Assembly: GCA_029721435.1 (NCBI GenBank) | Contig: CM056578.1 | Location: 12,276,313-12,340,312, forward strand | DNA: 64,000 bases | DNA from: Gymnothorax reevesii | Taxonomy: Eukaryota; Chordata; Actinopteri; Anguilliformes; Muraenidae | Reading direction: 5' to 3' | Part shown: positions 16,046-30,334 of the stretch, in pieces | Position numbering within the stretch: the stretch's first letter is position 1 | Layout: every line of letters starts with the position of its first letter | Notes under the pieces: model-generated | The model's database searches: none | What the model saw: the letters and a program-made list of their open reading frames with translations, nothing else | Told to the model about the DNA's origin: nothing | Program-made: the position numbers and the translations under genes

Positions 16046-16053
16046 TGACGTCA
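16046..16053. promoter_or_regulatory. perfect CRE palindrome TGACGTCA
   Basis: An exact consensus for CREB/ATF-type bZIP factors, inside the gabra1 intron. A second exact copy lies at 26451-26458, downstream of the stop codon. Single 8-mers can occur by chance, so no function is claimed. Confidence 0.3.
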
Positions 16054-18084
16054 TCGCTTATAAGCTTCAGGGAGCTCCAGAATATTGTGATTTTTTAGCC
16101 TGAGTCGCAGATATAATACTGCAGAGAGTGAGAGTGTCTTTGGTCTTGGGAGAATAGGCTTGCTGATCCTGGTTTATCCACGCTGGGTGAAGCTGTGCTG
16201 GCTGACAGAGACAGAGAGTGCCATACCTTTGGGAATATCACAGCAGCCAAGACCGGGCTGCCAGATTCCCAGGTTTCAGCCGGAATTTCCAGTTATTAAT
16301 TTTATTACACAGATGCAACCAGTGGTCTCGCCAGGACTACACAAATTCCATCTACAGTAATCAACTGCGAGAATTTAGCTCAGTAATTCGCACCGCCTCC
16401 GGTAACTGCGACCTTTCAACCCAAAACCAACCTCTTTGTCAATTCAAATTCTAGCCAGGCTTGTTGCCGGTTTTCACAAATTCTTTATGTGGGAACCTCT
16501 GTAGGGTGCCTTTGCAAGTGCTTATCCAGGTTTTTAATTCAACTAATTAGCGAGTTCACAATGAAAACAGGCACACTTTGTATTTCAACCATGTCCGAAC
16601 AATCTGACCAACTAATTGCTTGCTTTGTGACTACGAAGAGCAATGAAACTGAGCATTCAGATTTATCCAGAATTTGTTATCCCCATTAAAAGTTTTGTTT
16701 TGGGATCAGCAAAATAATTTCTGTCCAGTATTAACATTATAGCCCACCTAAGAATAGCAGCTCTGTGATGATTTCTTGAAACCACAAACGTTTTATATCT
16801 GTGCTTTGAATGCTGCTCGTCAGTAGAATCAGTTACAAGGAGAACAATTTCTGAATGACACAGATGTGAAAATGTTATAATATTTACAAGACAGACATTA
16901 TTTTGGGTTTCTTGATAGCATACATCTCTGCAAGTCTCTGCTCATCTGCACAAAAAGCTTGCTAACATTAGCCAGCTGACTTGAGATAAGTAAAACGCAT
17001 GACATTTCTGAGCGCAGGACAGTGCTATCCAAGCCACTAGTCATTTGTGGACTGTACTGATACTCCGGGACCAGCATTATTTTGTTGATCCTGGAACCCT
17101 TAACACAGCGATATCTGATGGCGCCAAATTTTCATGCCTCTGAAAGTTTATTCTTTTGGACAATTTCACAAGTTCCTCTCGTCAGCAGGCATTGCTCGAG
17201 TTTTAGTTGACTAATGGTGATGACGTAATTTGCACCCCCCCCCCCCCACTCCCGAACCTAGAAAACCTCCACTCCCCGCACTGGAAAAAGGAAGCAATGC
17301 AGAAATCTTCTAACTTCTCCTAGTTTCTAAAACCCCTGCAACATCTATAAAATCCCACCGCAGGCATAGCCCAAGGTCGAATCACAGCAGGGTATCCTGA
17401 AGTCATAATCCAGTATGTAGTGCACAGTAGTCTTAGGTGTCCCCAAAAAACCTAATGTGCTTCTGTTGGCGTCTTTAATAAACACATTTTGGCAGTCCAG
17501 CTGACAACAGGAGGTAATACGGCAAGCTGGAATATCTCACTGTGAGATAGGGACCGACAGCTACTTATGTCAGCCTCCTGACTTGCATTTTCTTATGGTA
17601 GGGGCACAAGAAGGTTATATGTAACTATAATAGGGGCTTTAGGTTATTTTTTTTAATCATTCAATGCCTCTGAAACCTTGGCAGTCATTGGAGTTGCCTC
17701 AGTGAGTGGGCATTCTGGCCTAAATATGAGAATTACTGCGTTGTTTTTTTGTTTGTTTTTGTTTTTGAATGAACATCAGTGCAGTGGAGCATATGGGGGG
17801 GGGGTTGAGTAAGATGCTGAAAAATAGGCCACACGGCTGCCTCCTTGTTCCTGACCAGTTCCCTCTCACTTTCGGCTTCCAGGCACTGATTTACCCCCCC
17901 CCCAGTTTTCTTCCATGCTTTCTCTAGGTATATTTCGAGGAATTGCAATTATAGAAGTCAGGTGGGTTTAATATTATTATTATTATTATTGTTATTAAGG
18001 ATCCACTTGGGTTTCCCCAAGGGGATACCTATTGTTTTTATACCAATTGCTATCATTATTATTTATTTTTATTTTCATGATTAT

Positions 18085-18630
18085 GTGAGTGAGCTTTCTT
18101 ACCGTTAAAGCTAGAGCTGTCATTTTTCTGATTTTTCTGAACAATCATTCGGTCCTACTTCTATGTTATTTTTCTCAGATTTTTGGTTTGTCTCATCCGC
18201 CATATTGGATAGTGTTTAAAACATTTGACAATCTTCTTTTCCAGAAACACTGCATTGATCAAGCTCAAACTATACTGAATTTTTCCATTTTTTATCAACG
18301 CATTTTGGGCTATAACTTTTGAACGGCGGGTCATAGAAACAAATTTTTTTTTTGTTGAATTTTGTTTGTCACCCTGGGATTTTCAGACAAAGATTTTGAA
18401 CTATTGTTTAACAAAAGTTGCTACATTAAAAGATGTGGCTGCGGTAGACCAATAAGATTTGAAGGCATGGCCTCCATGGATATAATGAGCTGTAACTCCT
18501 GAACACAATGTCCAATCTTCACCAATCTAGGGAACTGCCATCTATAGGTCACCTGACAGGAGCATACCAAATTTGGTGTAAATCTGTCCATAGGAGGCAA
18601 TATAGCAAACAAACCTTGAAATCTTGCATG
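18085..18630. repeat. probable degenerate interspersed repeat
   Basis: AT-rich sequence with phrases such as gctgtaactcctgaacac and ccaaatttggtgtaaatctg. These resemble the subrepeat style of the elements at 45550, 55395 and 62539. It abuts the tail of the LINE at 18647. No TIR or ORF was found. Confidence 0.35.
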
Positions 18631-18646
18631 CCACTTGTTGGTCAGG

Positions 18647-19740
18647 GAATAGAATAGAAATCTTTATTGTCAACTCATGTGGAAATTTGTCTTTGGCCCC
18701 ACAAAAAGAACATTAACCACACATATGCACAAAAATTGTACAACAAACATATTACTCACATACAGAGACAAGAGCTGCTCATCCAATGGGTAACAAACCC
18801 ATGAGACATGAGACAATCTGGTGGTAAATGTGGTACTGGCATGGCATTGAGCAGGGTATAAATACATACATAAGTAGATAAAAGAACCAAATGTCAACAG
18901 CAGCTAAGAAAAGGTCCAGGTCACTCATTTAATATGCTAATCGCAGCTGGTATAAAAGTTTTCTTTAAAATATTCCTGAGTGCTGTGGGCACCCTATACC
19001 TTCTGCCTGAGGGGAGCATTTCAAATTTATGTTGGAGAAGGTGAGAAGGGTCCTGAGCTATTTGGGAGGCACACCTGTGTTGTGTGCAGTTCCAACTGCT
19101 GCCTCTGGGGGGCTAGTATGATCTAACTGGCAGTGTTAATAATCCTTGTCACCTTGTTTTTACTCTTGGCCCCCAGATTACCTTACCAGCAGGTGATGTT
19201 ATAAGAAATTATACTTTCCAGCAGGCAGGTGTACACCATCCTCAGGATTCCCTTGCTCACATCAAAGCTATTTAGTTTCCTTCCAGAGAAAGAACCTTTT
19301 ATTAGCTTTTTTGTAAGTGTATTCCATATGCTCATTATAATTCAGTCTCGAGTCAAAAATAACTCTTAAATATTTGAAACTATCAACAGTCTCAACCTGT
19401 CGGCCCTCTATTGTGACCGGCTGACATATTGGCTGCCCTGTCTTAGTGCTGACCAAGAGCTCTTTGGTTTTAGAGGGGTTTAGTGACAATGTGCTTTCTT
19501 TGCACCACACCACTAGGCGATCTATATGGTCAAGGTAGGCTCTCTCCAAGTCCCCTTTTCCTTTGACCATAAGACCAACCAAGGCCATATCATCTGCATA
19601 TTTTAACGGGGCAAAATTATTTTTGGTTGGGGGCAGGTTTGGAACAGGTTGGGGATGTAATGGCTTTAAAGTGAGGTGAGAACTGTGCCAGGATCCCTCT
19701 GATGGCAACTCCAGAGTGGAAGAGGTTACCATACATCATC
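18647..19740 (-). mobile_element. 5'-truncated L2/CR1-like LINE, reverse transcriptase C-terminal part
   Basis: The minus-strand frame at 19732-19268 encodes a reverse transcriptase piece. It has the catalytic LKYADDMALVG box, WCKESTLSLNPSKTKEL, and VDSFKYLRVIFDSRLNYNEH. The homology runs on toward 18960 (VYTCLLESIISYNITCW and SKNKVTRIINTAS, each followed by a stop). It ends with GACAATAAAGATTTCTATTC, the 3' tail style of fish L2/CR1-type LINEs. Stop codons and 5' truncation make it dead. It is antisense to gabra1. Confidence 0.8.
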
Positions 19741-19785
19741 GGCCTTGCCCTGGCTAATCTGCCGTTCTCTCTCATGTTTGTTGGA

Positions 19786-19787
<2 letters not shown>

Positions 19788-19824
<37 letters not shown>
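19788..19824. repeat. (CA)n microsatellite
   Basis: About 18 CA repeats, just upstream (on the LINE strand) of the truncated LINE. Confidence 0.97.
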
Positions 19825-19825
<1 letters not shown>

Positions 19826-22739
19826 TATTGGTCTTCTGTATTTGACCCATCCTTGTTACTTTGGAGCAGTAGGCAGCCTCAATGCAGCACCTGGGGACCA
19901 GCTCTTTTTCTAAAGCGAGAGACTTGGTCAGCGGCAATGATAGGAGTGTTTTTGAAGAGCAGTTTTCCTCATAGGAATATTTGAATTGACTTTTTGTGGC
20001 ATGTGAATTTTTTATTTTTTCTTTCAGAAAGCCTCACTGATCTACTCACTTAGAGTTTAAAGGCCTCCCACAGAGACGTGCCATCTAGACGGGGACTTTT
20101 AGCACTTAACTACTTTCCTCCTGTTCCCAATTAAGAACAGCATGATCAATTCACTGAAGAATACATACCAGTTTCTTGCCAATAATGACTGAGAGGTGAT
20201 AATGACACAGAGGTAACAAGGTTACAAAGTGATGATGTAAGGACAGTAATAGTACGGATAATTAATCAATTAGAAATCAAACCTAACTTTGGACTATAAC
20301 TATTTACCTTGGAATGCCAAACTTCACTGCCAAAGTCCAAGGAAATTCATGAATTTTCATTCACATGGGAGCTTCTACCTTGAAGTGAGTGACTAGGGGA
20401 GAGACACTTCTGTAATCTCACTTCTTCCTTCCAGGTGGTAGCATTGTGTATCAGATATGATACAGGGGGCATTATAGGGTTAATTTAGTTCCTCAAAAAG
20501 CATAAATTTAATATAGAAAAACATCTTGTTAAGCCCATTGAGTAAGTGCTAAAAACTATATTTTGCTTTTTCAGCGGTACGTCTTGCAAACACAAATCTC
20601 TGCCATTTTATCTGCATTATGTTACTGGAATAATGCTAACTAAATATAAATTGCTCAGTCATGCAATAAAGTACTCTTTGTTATTGACCAAATCAACTGT
20701 TTAGTTGTTAATCAAAGTGAATTGGAACAGTTTGACAGTAATTATGCATGAAAAGGTGAGGATTGTGCATACCCTAATATACTTCCGACGGCACGTGTCT
20801 GGTCTTTCATTCTGAGCATTTCTGCAATCCACTCAGGTTAATTCAATATGTGCATAGAGAAATGCTTGTTAGGTCATGCAGATCAAACTAGCGTAGCATG
20901 CAGATTTAACACAATGAAAAATTGATTGTACGCCTGCTTGCCTGCATGTTTATAATGCATATCCTATATATGCTGGCCATCAAATTGTTCATGCAACATA
21001 AGATGTTGAGAGAAATCTCAGATGTATTTTGAAAATTGGCAAGCATTGCGCTGCCTAATGAAAAATTTAATGCTAAAGCTGGAAGCTTAATGGGTGTGCA
21101 TCCTTCGTCCATGTAAGAAGTTTTACTGTAAGCAAATATGCTAATGCATATTCAAGATTTGTGATTTTACAAATGTCTCCAGCTGCATTGATTTGTTTTT
21201 GCTGTTGTTTATTAAACTGTCTGTAAAATGTAATACCAAAGAGGGGGGCTGTACGGGCTAATTTGGTCATTGGTTCAGGTTCCATGGCTGCTCAGATACT
21301 CAGAATTTATGTCTCGCTTCTTAGAAGAAAAATGTGTCATTTTCGAGTCATGGAATTCTATATTCTAATCTATAAATTCAAACAATTGAAAACCATTAAT
21401 CACACTGTAGGTAATTAGTAATATTATTATTATGATTATATGAACCTCTTCATTTTCCAGTGGGTATCCTTTTGGATGTCCTCCGGTTGCATGCACTTAT
21501 ACCTTATGAGACAGACTAAATTGTCCTTGACTGTAAATGTGTGTGTGTGTGTGTATATGTGTTTGTTTGAGTGAATGGTGTGTGTGATTATGCGTCCTGC
21601 TGTTCCCTGTCCTGATTGCAGACCTGTCCGGGTATACTCTGACCTTTGGGCAGAATGTATCATTGCATTCAGATATCAGCTCCAGCAATGCGATGGCTCT
21701 GACAGAGCAAGTAATTTGAAAATGGATGATCAGATTATCATGCAAGCATGTAAACTAGACTTTTTTTTTTTTTGAGGACACCATTTACACTGTTACCCAG
21801 TACAATGTGATGTTACTGGGCGACGGCATTTGCTTTGTTCAGTTAAATTTCAGGGATGAGGTGGGCATGTCCCCAGGGACTACCATCTGCTAACACCCAT
21901 CTTCCCAACCAAGATTAAGGCCGATGATGGTGGCACTTTGACTGCAGAATAACTCAACTGTCATGATCCAGGCAAGGGAATATGGTAATTACAGAGTGGG
22001 ACAGACCCTCTCGAGTAGAATGAGGACAGCTCAGTTCAGATGGTAGATGGGTTTGGGTCAGGGCGTGTCTGCGCCCGGCCAGTGGTCCACCAAGGCAGAA
22101 GCCAGATGATGATCACCCTAGCCAGAGCAGAACTGTCAGATGGCAGGTCTGGAGAGTTTCTTAGGACCACAGTCCCAATCCAGGAGACTGCTGAAAGCTT
22201 GGAAGGTGTTCGTAATAAACTCAACAAAGGAACAAACTGAAGGGGCTGGTTAACAGACATGCCGTTCCAATCCAAGAGACAGGAAAATTGGTTTGGGAGA
22301 TCGTTGCTATTAATATGACTAAGAAGAGTACTTCCATATTGAACTATCATGAAAGGATACGATCATTTCCAAAGATTATAAGCTCTCAGACTTGAAAAAT
22401 TACAGACTAGTTACCTAAGGGCATATAGCAAGGACAATCCAGCCACTCTGGCGACTCAAAGTACATATTTACAACGTGAACACGCAAGGGCGGGGAATAG
22501 AAATGCATTACACCTGGAGAAGGAGGTACACAAGACGCTAAGTCAATTAAAGGAGTCAATACATCTAAAAGATATGTAGGTCGCTGGATGAGGGGAGAAA
22601 CAACAGAAATTCATACTAGGGTTGTGACACTTAACTTCATAAGAATGCGAAGATCAAGTCATTCAGCCTAACAGTGCTCCCATGATGAAAGGTAAACTAG
22701 CACTTAATTGTAGTTGAACTGAACAGTACCCAGGAGAAG

Positions 22740-23075
22740 GTGGGGCAGTGGGTAGTGTTGCAGCCTCACAATAAAAAAAAGGTTATGGGTTTGAATCCAG
22801 CCTTTCCATGTTGGGTTTCCATGTTCTTGTGTTTGAGAAGGTTTCTCTCGCGCACATCAGTTTTTTCCCCTCAGTCCAAAGATATGCATAGCGGGAGAAT
22901 TGGAGACTTTCAATTGTCCTGGGTACAAGCATGTGAGTGAATGGTGTGTGATCCCAGCGCTGTGGATTGGTTAACTGTCCAGACTGTGTTCCTCCCTCTC
23001 AAAGGAACTGGGTTAGCCTCCGGCCCACTGGCTATCCTAACTAAGAATGAGCGGGTTGATTCATAGATACAATAG
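22740..23075 (+). repeat. teleost SINE/LINE-tail-like repeat
   Basis: The order gtggggcagtgggtag, gcagcctcac, gggtttgaatcc, ccatgttcttg, tcagtccaaagatatgca, aattggagact, gtgagtgaatggt, tccagactgtgttcctccct, ttagcctccggccc and atgagcgggttg follows a widespread teleost repeat with a B-box-like motif. It lies just before the M2/M3 exon acceptor and is about 30% decayed by eye. Confidence 0.65.
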
Positions 23076-23133
23076 ATAGTGTCTCATGCCATCTAGTGCA
23101 TAATTCCCCAGATTTTCTGCCTCTGTTACATAA

Positions 23134-24585
<1,452 letters not shown>

Positions 24586-24906
24586 CAAAAGAAGAAGAAA
24601 GAGTCCTTACTGAAGAAAAACAACACATATACCCCCGCTGCCACAGCAACTGCTTTCGCTCCAAACATTGCTAGAGACCCAGGTTTGGCGACTATTGCCA
24701 AAAGCGCACCCCCGCCCCCTACGGAGCCGAAAGAGGAGCCGAAACCCAAGCCCCCCGAGGCGAAGAAGACCTTCAACAGCGTGAGCAAGATCGATCGCAT
24801 TGCCAGGATAGCATTTCCCCTACTGTTCGGAACCTTCAACCTGGTCTACTGGGCCACCTACCTAAATAAGAAACCCAAGATTCAGGGCATGCTTCAACCC
24901 CACTAA
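24586..24906 (+). CDS. gabra1: gabra1 terminal exon: M3-M4 cytoplasmic loop and helix M4 (321 bp)
   Basis: Encodes [20 protein letters not shown], then [15 protein letters not shown], a proline/lysine/glutamate-rich stretch ([17 protein letters not shown]), [16 protein letters not shown], and M4 [18 protein letters not shown], ending GMLQPH (fragment residues 269-374). The stop is TAA at 24904-24906. [16 protein letters not shown] and [11 protein letters not shown] identify alpha-1. The loop is where clustering proteins and kinases act in this family. The lysine run QKKKKE and the proline-rich insert differ from the human alpha-1 loop as I recall it. The acceptor is ttctctcag ending at 24585. 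Confidence 0.97.
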   Translation, partial: QKKKKESLLKKNNTYTPAATATAFAPNIARDPGLATIAKSAPPPPTEPKEEPKPKPPEAKKTFNSVSKIDRIARIAFPLLFGTFNLVYWATYLNKKPKIQGMLQPH

Positions 24907-27829
24907 TCTCAACTCTCCGGTTTTCTTTCAATCTCCCACTTTGTCCAAATGTTTTGTTTGAGGAGACACAAAAAAAGTGGTCCAGATCCCAGTTGCTACA
25001 TTGCTTCTGTGTCAACTTAAAACGTATACTATTCTTTTAAGAAAAACAGAACATCTCTTATTATATGGGCAATGTGGCAAAAGCATAATGGAACAAGATA
25101 GAGGGGGGATAGTGCAACTCTTTAATAACATGCTACAGTAAAATACATGCAAGAGAATGCTATTCTACAAAATTAATGCACATAGCCTAACTATTGTTAA
25201 AAATCTATTTTTTTTTGTTCATTTTCTAATATTGTTTGGTGCATTAAACCATCAATTCCTAAACACGGTCGTATGGGAAAATGTAATATTTGCATGTGCT
25301 AGTTTTATTTATCTTTCTTTTTTTAATTTACTGACTAATGGCCAATGGTTCTTACTTCCTGTCTTAAGTCACAAAAAGCTACCTTAAATGAACGAAACAT
25401 ATTCTTCCATACCTTAGCTTTCTTTTGGGATTAGCGATTTTTCAGTTTTTTTTTTCTTTTTCATTTCTTTAGTCAAGATAGGGTTTCAGAAATAGCAATA
25501 AAACATCTCAGTGGAAACAATTTAATTCCATTCATGGATTAAAAAAAAAACAGAAAAAAACATTATTTCATGCTACATTAAGCATACTATTCATTTAGTT
25601 TTTTTTTTTTGTAAATAAATTCAAGTGTTAGAGATGTCAATATTAAGTTTAAGCTTCGCAAGATGTAACTGTAAGATATAAATAACTGGAAAAAAGGGAA
25701 ATAAATAGTTTTTGAATAACTGAATACGAAAAATAATTGTTGTAAAGACAGAGTCTGTTGGTTTACTTTTACCTGACTGTTTATTTACTAGGTTAGTGTG
25801 GCATTGAATGCTGGTTCAGTTTGCCAGTGAATATTGCAGACGTATAAAAATAATACATCCAATCTTATATATCTGTGTGTATGTACACACTTATGAAATA
25901 TGTTTTAAGACTGGGGAAAGTGATGAATTAGAATGTAACTATAAATGTCGGACTGAACTTTATATTTAGAACTGAATCATTCTTGTCCTATGTTTTGCGT
26001 CTGAGTTTCCTCCAGAATATACACTTGTAAATGTCCCTAGGTCAGGTAGGACCACCTCAGAGATTGAGTAGATGGGCCTGCCAACAGGGAGTGAATGGGG
26101 CAAATGCATTGAGAGTGAAGTGCAGTGCCTTTCGACTTTTCAGGGTTGACTGATCCGAAGAAAGGCTGTTCTGTGCACTCTGCAATTCCAACCAAATTAT
26201 CCTTTTGCTGTATTTTGACCTTAAACCTTTCAGAAAATGCTCAAAAAAAGTACCAGCTACACTGCCTTCTATCTCAAATGCCCTTGGAAGATAAAGATAG
26301 ATTTTGTTTTCCTTTTTTCTAATACATTTTTAGATGCTTTTTTGTTGAGGGATGGAAAAATAGCACCAGCGTTGTAGGTTAGTGCTGTATGTTGGACATG
26401 ACAATGTCTTCTATTATCATAATGGTGATAATCGTTTTATTTTTGTAGCATGACGTCACCCCTCATCCTGAAGCTCCAACAAAAACCAAACAGAGACGGA
26501 TAGATGTGGAAGGGAGGATTTTCAGTTTAAAATTTGTCACTCTGGACACAAATGTGATAAGCATAACTTTCATTAAGCAAAGAAGCTTTCCAGTTTTTGC
26601 GTATCCTTCTGAAATTATGTTTATGTAGCAATATGTGATTAGTAAGGGCTTCCTCAAAATCTTAACGAAAAAAAGAAACAAAGTCAACTTGGTGATTTTC
26701 ATGGTAGCTTTACATGGCCATCGGAGGAAACTAAATTCTGAAAGATCTGGAGTGTACACTGATTAAAAAGTGAAAATTACTTGACCACATATCAGAAGGT
26801 GATGTTTTACTTTTCTGCCCTAGTCTTAGATTAATCCATGATGTCACTTCACAAATCTCAATAGGGGTGGGGTGGGTGGGATAGGCAGGAGGGATGAAGG
26901 CTGGGATTAATCTGTTTGGGGGTTTATGGTTTTTAAAAACAAGCCCCTGTAGACAAGGCGAGTCAGCAGATCCAGTAGTTAAGCACCATGGTAGTGTCAG
27001 GGTAACAGTTTGCGTGGGCCTAAGAATTGCTGGGCCTACTTGCCGAGAACAGTGGGCAGCAGAGGCTGGGGTTGGGTTGGCTTAGAGAGTGGGGGTTTGC
27101 TCCGACCACAGCAGGTTTTTATGCAAGCGCACAGTTACGGAGTCAGTTTGAAACTCTACGGTCAAAGACCCCTGAGTTGTAATGTATAAATGTATAGATA
27201 TTTTGATTCAAATCTATTGTATGGATGTTTATTATCATGGCTAAAGTATATATATATATGTATACATATATAAATATTTAATAATAATAGTAATAACAAT
27301 AATAAATATTGTTTGTATCAACCTATTGGTATGCATTTTGCACATTAGAGGCATAATTTACATTAGTCAGCTTCGTGCTATGCAAGAACAGCTTTTGACC
27401 ACTTTAATTAGTTTTCCGTTTCATTGTATGTATAAAAAAAGAAGAAGAACCAGATATTGTGCTCAGCTTAATTCATTGCAAGAGACAATGGCCCATATTC
27501 AAAAAGCCTCTCAAAAGCCTGAGTGCTGATCTCTGATCACCTTCCCCTGCTTAGCATCTCACCACATCCACCGTGAATCGAGAAGAAAAAACTGATCCTT
27601 GGTCAGCGCACTTACTTTGAGGCGTTCTGTGGATGGGGGCCAAAGTACGCTATTAGGCTTTTAATCATCGGTTTGCTCTGTGTTCACAAGCCAAAAAAAA
27701 TAAAATAATAATAATAATAAAAATTACTTTCAAAATGTATTTGAATGGAGAGGTTGCATGTCATTCATGGTGAATTCAGAAATGACATTGAATGTTACCG
27801 AAACGTCTATTCGGAGACATGGCAATAAA
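24907..27829 (+). other. gabra1: presumed gabra1 3' UTR with candidate poly(A) signals
   Basis: AT-rich non-coding sequence after the stop. AATAAA signals occur at 25497-25502, 25614-25619, 25700-25705 and 27824-27829. Several may be used. Which are active cannot be told from sequence alone, and the right boundary given is only one option. Short ORFs here look random. Confidence 0.45.
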
Positions 27830-28907
27830 AGGAAATGTATGATATATCCAAATATTTCTTATTTCAAACACTACTGTAATAAACCAACTGTAAAGTTTTA
27901 AGGACTGGAATCTCAGAATATGTCAGATTATGATATGTCAGAAAAGTATATTAAATTTAACCACGTTGCTGTTTTTTTTTTTTTTTTTTTCAAATAACTT
28001 TTGGCCAATGGATTGTGCAGATTTTCAAACTGAGCATCGAAGTAACACATTTAAACAAAAACTTCTTTTTTTTCCCATAATGAAAAATTGTTTTTTGATT
28101 GATCCCTCTGGCAGTAAAAGGTTCAATTCAGATAATCAAAAAAGTAACACTTTCTTTAATTAGATTGCCTTTCATAATTAACATTTGCTGATTCATTTAT
28201 TTAATTTTCTCTTTAAATAACAATCATTAAATGCATTTCCTACTTTTCAGAAAGAGCAAGAGGCCATATTTGTGTTGGGCTCCCGAAGTTTGAGTTTTTT
28301 ACTTTTGCGCACAATTTTCAAACCAGATAGTTACCGTTTAATTTTGTGGACTTTTCCCCTCTGAATATTCTGTTCATTACTGTGTATTCTCACACGGATT
28401 ACAAAATATGCAGACTGTGAGGCCAGCCGTACAAATCACACTCCCCTCCAATAGCAGTCACCGCCTCCAATTTTTATGTTCTATTTCCCTGTTTTTGTTT
28501 TTTTTTTTAAATATATGTAACTGGCTTTTCAAACTTGGGCGAATGTTATTACTAATGGGCATGTCGACAATGATTTTCTTTTTTTTTTGCTTATTTATGT
28601 TTTGGTCTGTGTCATTAAAATAAGCATCTGGTGGCAGAGAGATTTCTGAAAGCACAAATGGTTTTGAGATGAAGTTTTACGGTAGTGAGTGCGCTGGATC
28701 ACAGTCACCGTTCTTCTTCTAGGTCTTTGCTGAATACGAAAGGGGCTATCAGCTCTGTCGGCCCCAGTGAAATCAGTCATGTCTGTCCTCATATTACAGG
28801 GTGTACATAAGACTTTACACAACTTTGAAATTAGGGTCTTTCCCACAGCTTTAAAGCCACATATTTTGAATCATGTATTGTGATCGAGGCCGTTGCTGGG
28901 ATGGCGA

Positions 28908-28911
<4 letters not shown>

Positions 28912-28942
<31 letters not shown>

Positions 28943-28975
28943 TGTGTGTGTGCGCGCACACGTGCATTTGTGTGT
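28912..28975. repeat. (TG)n/(GC) compound microsatellite
   Basis: TG repeats with GC interruptions (gtgcgcgtg, gcgcgcacac). Confidence 0.95.
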
Positions 28976-29696
28976 ATGGGGGTGTAGGGCGGGCGTGTTA
29001 TGCATGTGTCATGCATACTGTAATGTCTGGTTATGTTACGGTACGACCCTGTTGAATCACAACCTCTACATTAGACTTCAAATAAAAGAGGACAAAGAAA
29101 TGACTTTAACATTTTTTTTTAATGTTTGTTAAATTCCTAAAAGGCATAACAGTTATTTTAAATGGGTGTTTTTGCTTTGGTTGTGAGCATAAGTTTTGTA
29201 TATACATTTTACTGGCAGCAGGCTAGCAATCTCACACCGTTGCACATGGCCATCGTCCATAAAAACATTGACATAACAACTTGTAACCAAGTCTACACTG
29301 AGGTGTTCACTTGCATTGTGGCATAGTTTATCTTAATTTGAAATATAGAGATCTGTAAAGCAGTCCTATTTTTGGAACAGTTTTATATTCAGAACAATTG
29401 TAAAAAATTGTATCACACGACATTCATTTTGTGAAGCTGTTTGTTCAGCCATTGGATCATGTTCTCGGTCCCAGTTTGGCCATTTTATGAACGGTAAGGT
29501 TTGGAATTTGAATTGCTCTCATCTGCAGTGTTAGACATCGTTTCTCGCTTCTGTCTGTGGGGAGACAGAGCGACTCCTGCTCGATCCACACCCAGCTTAA
29601 ATAAACATAATTGTTAGAATAAAAGTGGATTCTGTATTTCTTTACACAAAAATATGAATCTGTTTATATGATGCAGAAACGGACACATGAATGCAT

Positions 29697-29853
29697 ACTC
29701 ACACACACATGCAAACACACATGTACGCGCGCACGTTCACACACACACACACACACATGCAAGCATGCACACCAATACACACACACACACACACCAGCCC
29801 ATACACAAACGCACACCAATACACATATGCGTGTGGACACACACAAATGTCTC
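29697..29853. repeat. compound (CA)n minisatellite-like tract
   Basis: CA repeats broken by atg, gcg and caccaata words. Six-frame Thr/His/Cys-rich ORFs here are artefacts of the repeat. Confidence 0.9.
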
Positions 29854-30334
29854 CAACATAGAAGTATCTAAATGACAATTACAAAAGCTTCCAAACAGGT
29901 GATTCCTACTATTTTAATGGTAGCATTTAACTGGTAGCATGACTTTTCTTAAAAGACTTCTAATGACCAGTACTTTGTTACATGAGTCTCCAAAGCTAGA
30001 TGGGGATACTCAGTTCTAAAGGAGCCAAGTAGCTGGGGCCCTTATTTCAGTTTTACAGTCATAGAAGTAGAAATAACAAAATTATTCCATGTGACAAGAG
30101 GAACCGTGACTAAATGAAAGCCTATTTCAGAGAGCAGAAAAGGACAGGGGACACAATGCTCTCCGACAGGGACAGTTGGACATTTGGAAGAATATCTGCG
30201 AATAACCACAGACCTGCAGCTTTAAACTACCACAGAATTCAATCAATTCATATCTGATCCATATATAACAGCAGTTCATATATTGTGAGTCTCACGAAGC
30301 AGGTGTTTATGGCAGTGATTCTGATGATTTAACC

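Larger units (their letters stand above)
27830..30334. other. intergenic or distal 3' UTR, no gene seen
   Basis: AT-rich sequence with a poly-T run near 27973 and two microsatellites (listed separately). Further AATAAA words lie near 29087 and 29600-29625. No coding signal. Confidence 0.6.

Noticed and set aside
22036..22350. 104-codon minus-strand ORF and 66-codon + ORF in moderately GC-rich intron
   Set aside because: No family recognised. It may be part of an unidentified old repeat, but I cannot support a call.
29664..29875. Cys/Val-rich and Thr/His-rich ORFs
   Set aside because: They are translations of a compound CA repeat and not proteins.
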